Below, piece after piece: positions 25,001 through 26,163 of a DNA stretch of 26,163 nucleotides. Location of the stretch: the NCBI GenBank assembly GCA_934643865.1, contig CAKUCX010000045.1, forward strand, positions 1 through 26,163. The letters are read 5' to 3'. The notes under the pieces were generated by a model. It was not told where the DNA came from and ran no database searches. It saw only the letters and a program-made list of their open reading frames with translations. The DNA comes from an uncultured Kiritimatiellota bacterium (GTDB taxonomy: Bacteria; Verrucomicrobiota; Kiritimatiellia; RFP12; UBA1067). Within the stretch, counting starts at the first letter, position 1. Each line of letters starts with the position of its first letter. The position numbers and the translations under genes are program-made.

Positions 25001-25544
25001 CGGGACGGACGAGCGCCTCTGGGCGGGATGGCTGGGCGAGTTCATCGTCTTCGACCGTGCGCTGCAGCGGGGGGAGGAATTGCAACTGCTCGGCTACCTG
25101 CGCAGGAAGTGGTTTGGGAAGGGCGAGGGGCCCGACACGCCGCCCGCCTGCCTGCGCCGCACGTCCGCCGCCGGGCGGACGCACGCGGGGCTCGACCTTG
25201 CGCTCGCATCCGGCACGGCGCTCCAGGTGGGCGTGACGAACCAGCCGCTTGCGTCGCTTGCGCTGGAGGGGGTGGCCGTCACGTCCGAACTGGACGGCGA
25301 GGCGGCGCGCGGGCCTCTCTTCGCGCTTGCGGGCGGTGCCGACCTGACGGGGGCGCTCGCGTTTGAGACGGACCGGTTCCCGTCTGGCGGCGTGACGTTC
25401 TTCACCTACGGGACGTCCGTTTCGGGGACGCCGGCTTGGACGCTCGCGGGCGAACGGGGCGACCTCATGCGGGCGCGGGACGAGAAGTCCGCCCGGCGCT
25501 ACGTCTTCGCCGCGCCCGGCGGGAGCGTGATTTTCGTGCGCTAG
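22077..25544 (+). CDS. Large exported PATR / duplicated LamG-like protein
   Basis: 1155 residues. Signal peptide about 1-25 (CAVVVGFCAVCGRA/EEV). PATR-like beta-strand repeats occur at IRIVKTGTGQLRLTSQA, GGLLKTGAGTLAFHDVLDIE and LLLSKTGAGCLGFSDAGG. Two similar LamG/concanavalin-like domains lie at about 413-675 and 758-1015. Each opens with a W-D motif (AGIWFDAAALRG; AVIWLDADDRDS) followed by a NFGTAGG/NLGTAGG turn, contains AYTNTSDQ/SYTNNSDN, and closes with GELLVFDRAL..KNKWFG or GEFIVFDRAL..RRKWFG. No outer-membrane beta-barrel is evident at the C-terminus (SARRYVFAAPGGSVIFVR). I chose ATG 22077 over GTG 22059 because AGGAG sits 4 nt before it. A surface or secreted glycan-binding or adhesive role is plausible but unproven; no catalytic residues can be named. 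Confidence 0.8.
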   Translation: MNGRRMAAWACAVVVGFCAVCGRAEEVAGVRELTADTVLTNLTGTGTITCSAAQPVTLTLHSTELSEFKGTIGGAIRIVKTGTGQLRLTSQAASSFSGGLEIEAGIYSQVAAVGSGPITVRGNGGLVFMVGGTLTNHLTFAESGKLGVWRGFTLTLRQMPDMRKAKVTFTDGGTFYFPAPLTDAVAGGTVFAVDKGVLSLPANVFGAGDGLLVSSLSLTAGSLDGGMYGNVQGYLSRLHARGTVALPDLSLAGGRRPLTGEIPVEIADTAQGDPRTLTPPPAFVFGGRVTVTADTVIDGVAVEVASEAAPTEIFVAAGKTLALSNAVVQTAGAGPGGLLKTGAGTLAFHDVLDIEGRMDVMDGTVAFGAGVQTMTPATLGLVHAPSVVRFGDGAVADLRLGLTSNVHTGFLATAGIWFDAAALRGREGTVVSAVPNFGTAGGAFTTTFAFGRTGQAPTFSAAGLAGKPALAFNGRQSLALAAYTNTSDQITVFTVLQCDAYYPSEDGRGLWVGFFSTCTPNADYLGQYGEDEKDPGSLHTSFAQQLDATYDTVEKTFSRLSVRQGARTLYTLDAQGQLPIGAPFLFAHRREGASHAGSLYWDEAAAEATAGGTAETGAFTARLFSLGGRLTRAGQPNERRLFTGKIGELLVFDRALTPAETAFVKAYLKNKWFGTALDAALETEEEPPVPQRRATLDVPAGTAHVALVKADATQALLLSKTGAGCLGFSDAGGAARRLDVQEGALALRPPEQAVASGKAVIWLDADDRDSMTLDAAGAVVAARNLGTAGGTFTLSTAKGGVPYLTDGSGINGRRTLAFDNQSALWLASYTNNSDNARDLHLYGVFQRNGMKQWFGGPISFSCATDTGADHEVRGNFHIEDATATKIKLFFGTTGPSSAELYVLEGENPFVDGEPFLFVSHQGATWTANAFIRAGLDDLAATPWLAQSGQKLTAPRITLCQLGGRLKGGVPQDGRNGTDERLWAGWLGEFIVFDRALQRGEELQLLGYLRRKWFGKGEGPDTPPACLRRTSAAGRTHAGLDLALASGTALQVGVTNQPLASLALEGVAVTSELDGEAARGPLFALAGGADLTGALAFETDRFPSGGVTFFTYGTSVSGTPAWTLAGERGDLMRARDEKSARRYVFAAPGGSVIFVR

Positions 25545-25563
25545 CGCGATTTTCTTTGTTTTT
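25538..25563 (+). terminator. Weak candidate terminator after the PATR/LamG-like gene
   Basis: The palindrome GCGCTAGCGC spans the stop codon and is followed by a T-rich run (ATTTTCTTTGTTTTT). The stem is only 3-4 bp if a loop of 4 is allowed, so this is a weak call. Confidence 0.3.
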
Positions 25564-25576
25564 CGGCATTTCCCCC

Positions 25577-25604
25577 TTGCATACGCATGGAAAACCGTTA
25601 TGCT
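25577..25604 (+). promoter_or_regulatory. Sigma70-type promoter for the HU-like gene
   Basis: TTGCAT (25577-25582) and TATGCT (25599-25604) are 16 nt apart. The -35 is the same hexamer as in the promoter at 22012. The start would fall near 25611, leaving a leader of about 45 nt with AAAAGG before ATG 25656. Confidence 0.6.
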
Positions 25605-25655
25605 ATTGGCGTTGCGAGCGAAAGTCTGTCTCGCCTACAGAAAAGGAACGATAAC

Positions 25656-25973
25656 ATGGCTAAGAAAGAACCGGTCCCGACTACCAAGAGCGGCCTGATG
25701 GTTGCGCTCGCCGCCGCTGGCGAGGTCAAGAAGGCGCAGGCTGTCGCAATCTACGACAAGCTCATCGCGCTTGCGTACGAGGGCGCCCGCCAGAACGAAA
25801 AGGGCTGGCTCATCCCCGGCCTCGGCAAGCTCCTCATCAAGAAGCAGGGCGCGCGCAAGGTCCGCAACCCGCAGACGGGCGAGGAATTCAAGAAGCCCGC
25901 GTGCAAGGTCGCGAAGTTCCGCCTCGCGAAGGCCGCGAAGGACGCGCTCGTTCCGCCGAAGGTGAAGAAGTAA
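25656..25973 (+). CDS. HU/IHF-family DNA-binding protein
   Basis: 105 residues, slightly longer than the usual 90 because of a short N-terminal extension (MAKKEPVPTTK) and a Lys-rich tail (VPPKVKK). HU proteins are dimeric nucleoid proteins that bend DNA. The helical N-terminal half is followed by WLIPGLGKLLIKKQGARKVR, matching the family's GFG-type turn and DNA-binding arm, and the conserved RNPQTGEEFKKPACKVAKFR. The arm carries the Asn-Pro tip that intercalates in HU/IHF. It has its own promoter and ribosome site (AAAAGG at 25640-25645). Codon use is strongly biased (AAG and CTC/GGC), as in highly expressed genes. HU versus IHF cannot be decided here. Confidence 0.9.
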   Translation: MAKKEPVPTTKSGLMVALAAAGEVKKAQAVAIYDKLIALAYEGARQNEKGWLIPGLGKLLIKKQGARKVRNPQTGEEFKKPACKVAKFRLAKAAKDALVPPKVKK

Positions 25974-25981
25974 GCACGTCT

Positions 25982-26017
25982 CCGTACGCGATGCGGACGG
26001 CCGGCCGTTTTTGTTTT
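25982..26017 (+). terminator. Candidate rho-independent terminator after the HU-like gene
   Basis: CCGTACGC and GCGGACGG can pair with one mismatch around a GAT loop (25982-26000). ACGGCCGGCCGT follows and then TTTTTGTTTT (26008-26017). Two alternative stems compete, and a possible reading frame overlaps the region. Confidence 0.5.
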
Positions 26018-26163
26018 GCCCGTTCGGCTCTTGATGGACGCGGGTGCAGGATTGCGCGCACGGCTTATTCCACGCGACACGACGAAAACGCCGTCGAGAC
26101 GGCGGCGGGCGGCGACGACGAGGCGGAGAGGTGGGCGCTGCGCCATCTGGACGCCGACCCCGC
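25991..26163 (+). CDS. Start of a further reading frame, cut by the window end
   Basis: The frame is open from ATG 25991 to the window edge (57 codons). The last half is compositionally convincing: GC-rich third positions and acidic content, DENAVETAAGGDDEAERW then ALRHLDADP. The AERWALRHL stretch could align with the GE..A..YL opening of YraN/UPF0102 endonuclease-like proteins, a guess from nine residues. The first 25 or so residues lie over the candidate terminator and may not be translated; no other ATG or GTG occurs in frame, so the true start is uncertain. Confidence 0.3.
   Translation, partial: MRTAGRFCFARSALDGRGCRIARTAYSTRHDENAVETAAGGDDEAERWALRHLDADP

Noticed and set aside
26034..26163. 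Reading frame starting at ATG 26034
   Set aside because: It is Arg/Thr/Pro-rich and looks like a shadow of the frame from 25991, whose second half has better codon-position composition.

Overview
This is a dense, GC-rich bacterial window in which every gene I can support lies on the + strand. I think it comes from the Planctomycetota-Verrucomicrobiota-Chlamydiota group, most likely a gut Kiritimatiellota or Lentisphaerota genome. That is an inference from the gene mix: exported GH39, GH78 and beta-helix enzymes, autotransporter-associated beta-strand (PATR) proteins with LamG-like domains, and an AAA-ATPase-like (DUF1703-type) gene. No marker gene here fixes the taxonomy.

Layout. 1-4821 is a tightly coupled amino-sugar operon: the tail of an unidentified protein, an exported nitrilase-superfamily hydrolase, nagB, a sodium:solute symporter and nagA, with ATGA overlaps or gaps of 4-13 nt. 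4822-9496 is a rearranged, AT-richer island. One 932-codon frame joins an AAA-ATPase-like domain, a truncated C5-cytosine DNA methyltransferase and the C-terminal two thirds of a tRNA-dihydrouridine synthase. A GH39-like enzyme follows, then a gutted second copy of the ATPase gene start. A 60-bp exact direct repeat sits in both ATPase copies, exactly 3060 bp apart. 9493-14088 encodes a 1531-residue GH78-like rhamnosidase fused to a right-handed beta-helix.

14124-18649 is a run of mostly cytoplasmic genes: a DhaL-like protein, an LsrF-like aldolase/thiolase, a PhnP-like metallo-hydrolase, an exported protein of unknown function and tsaD. Between dhaL and lsrF lies about 230 bp of non-coding DNA holding four tandem TTC-loop hairpin units followed by ten tandem octamers close to ACTTAACC. 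The two arrays are partly complementary. 18692-25544 holds a second beta-helix enzyme (GH141-like), a decayed PATR gene, and a 1155-residue PATR/LamG-like protein with its own promoter. The window closes with an HU-family DNA-binding gene and the start of a further reading frame.

How the genes work together (inference). The exported GH39, GH78/beta-helix and GH141-like proteins would attack a complex plant or host glycan. The nag operon would import and ferment amino sugars to fructose-6-phosphate. dhaL/lsrF suggests a short pathway for a phosphorylated ketose or autoinducer-2-like compound. The features most worth a second look are the 14775-14974 repeat region and the 4924-9496 rearrangement with its 60-bp repeat.
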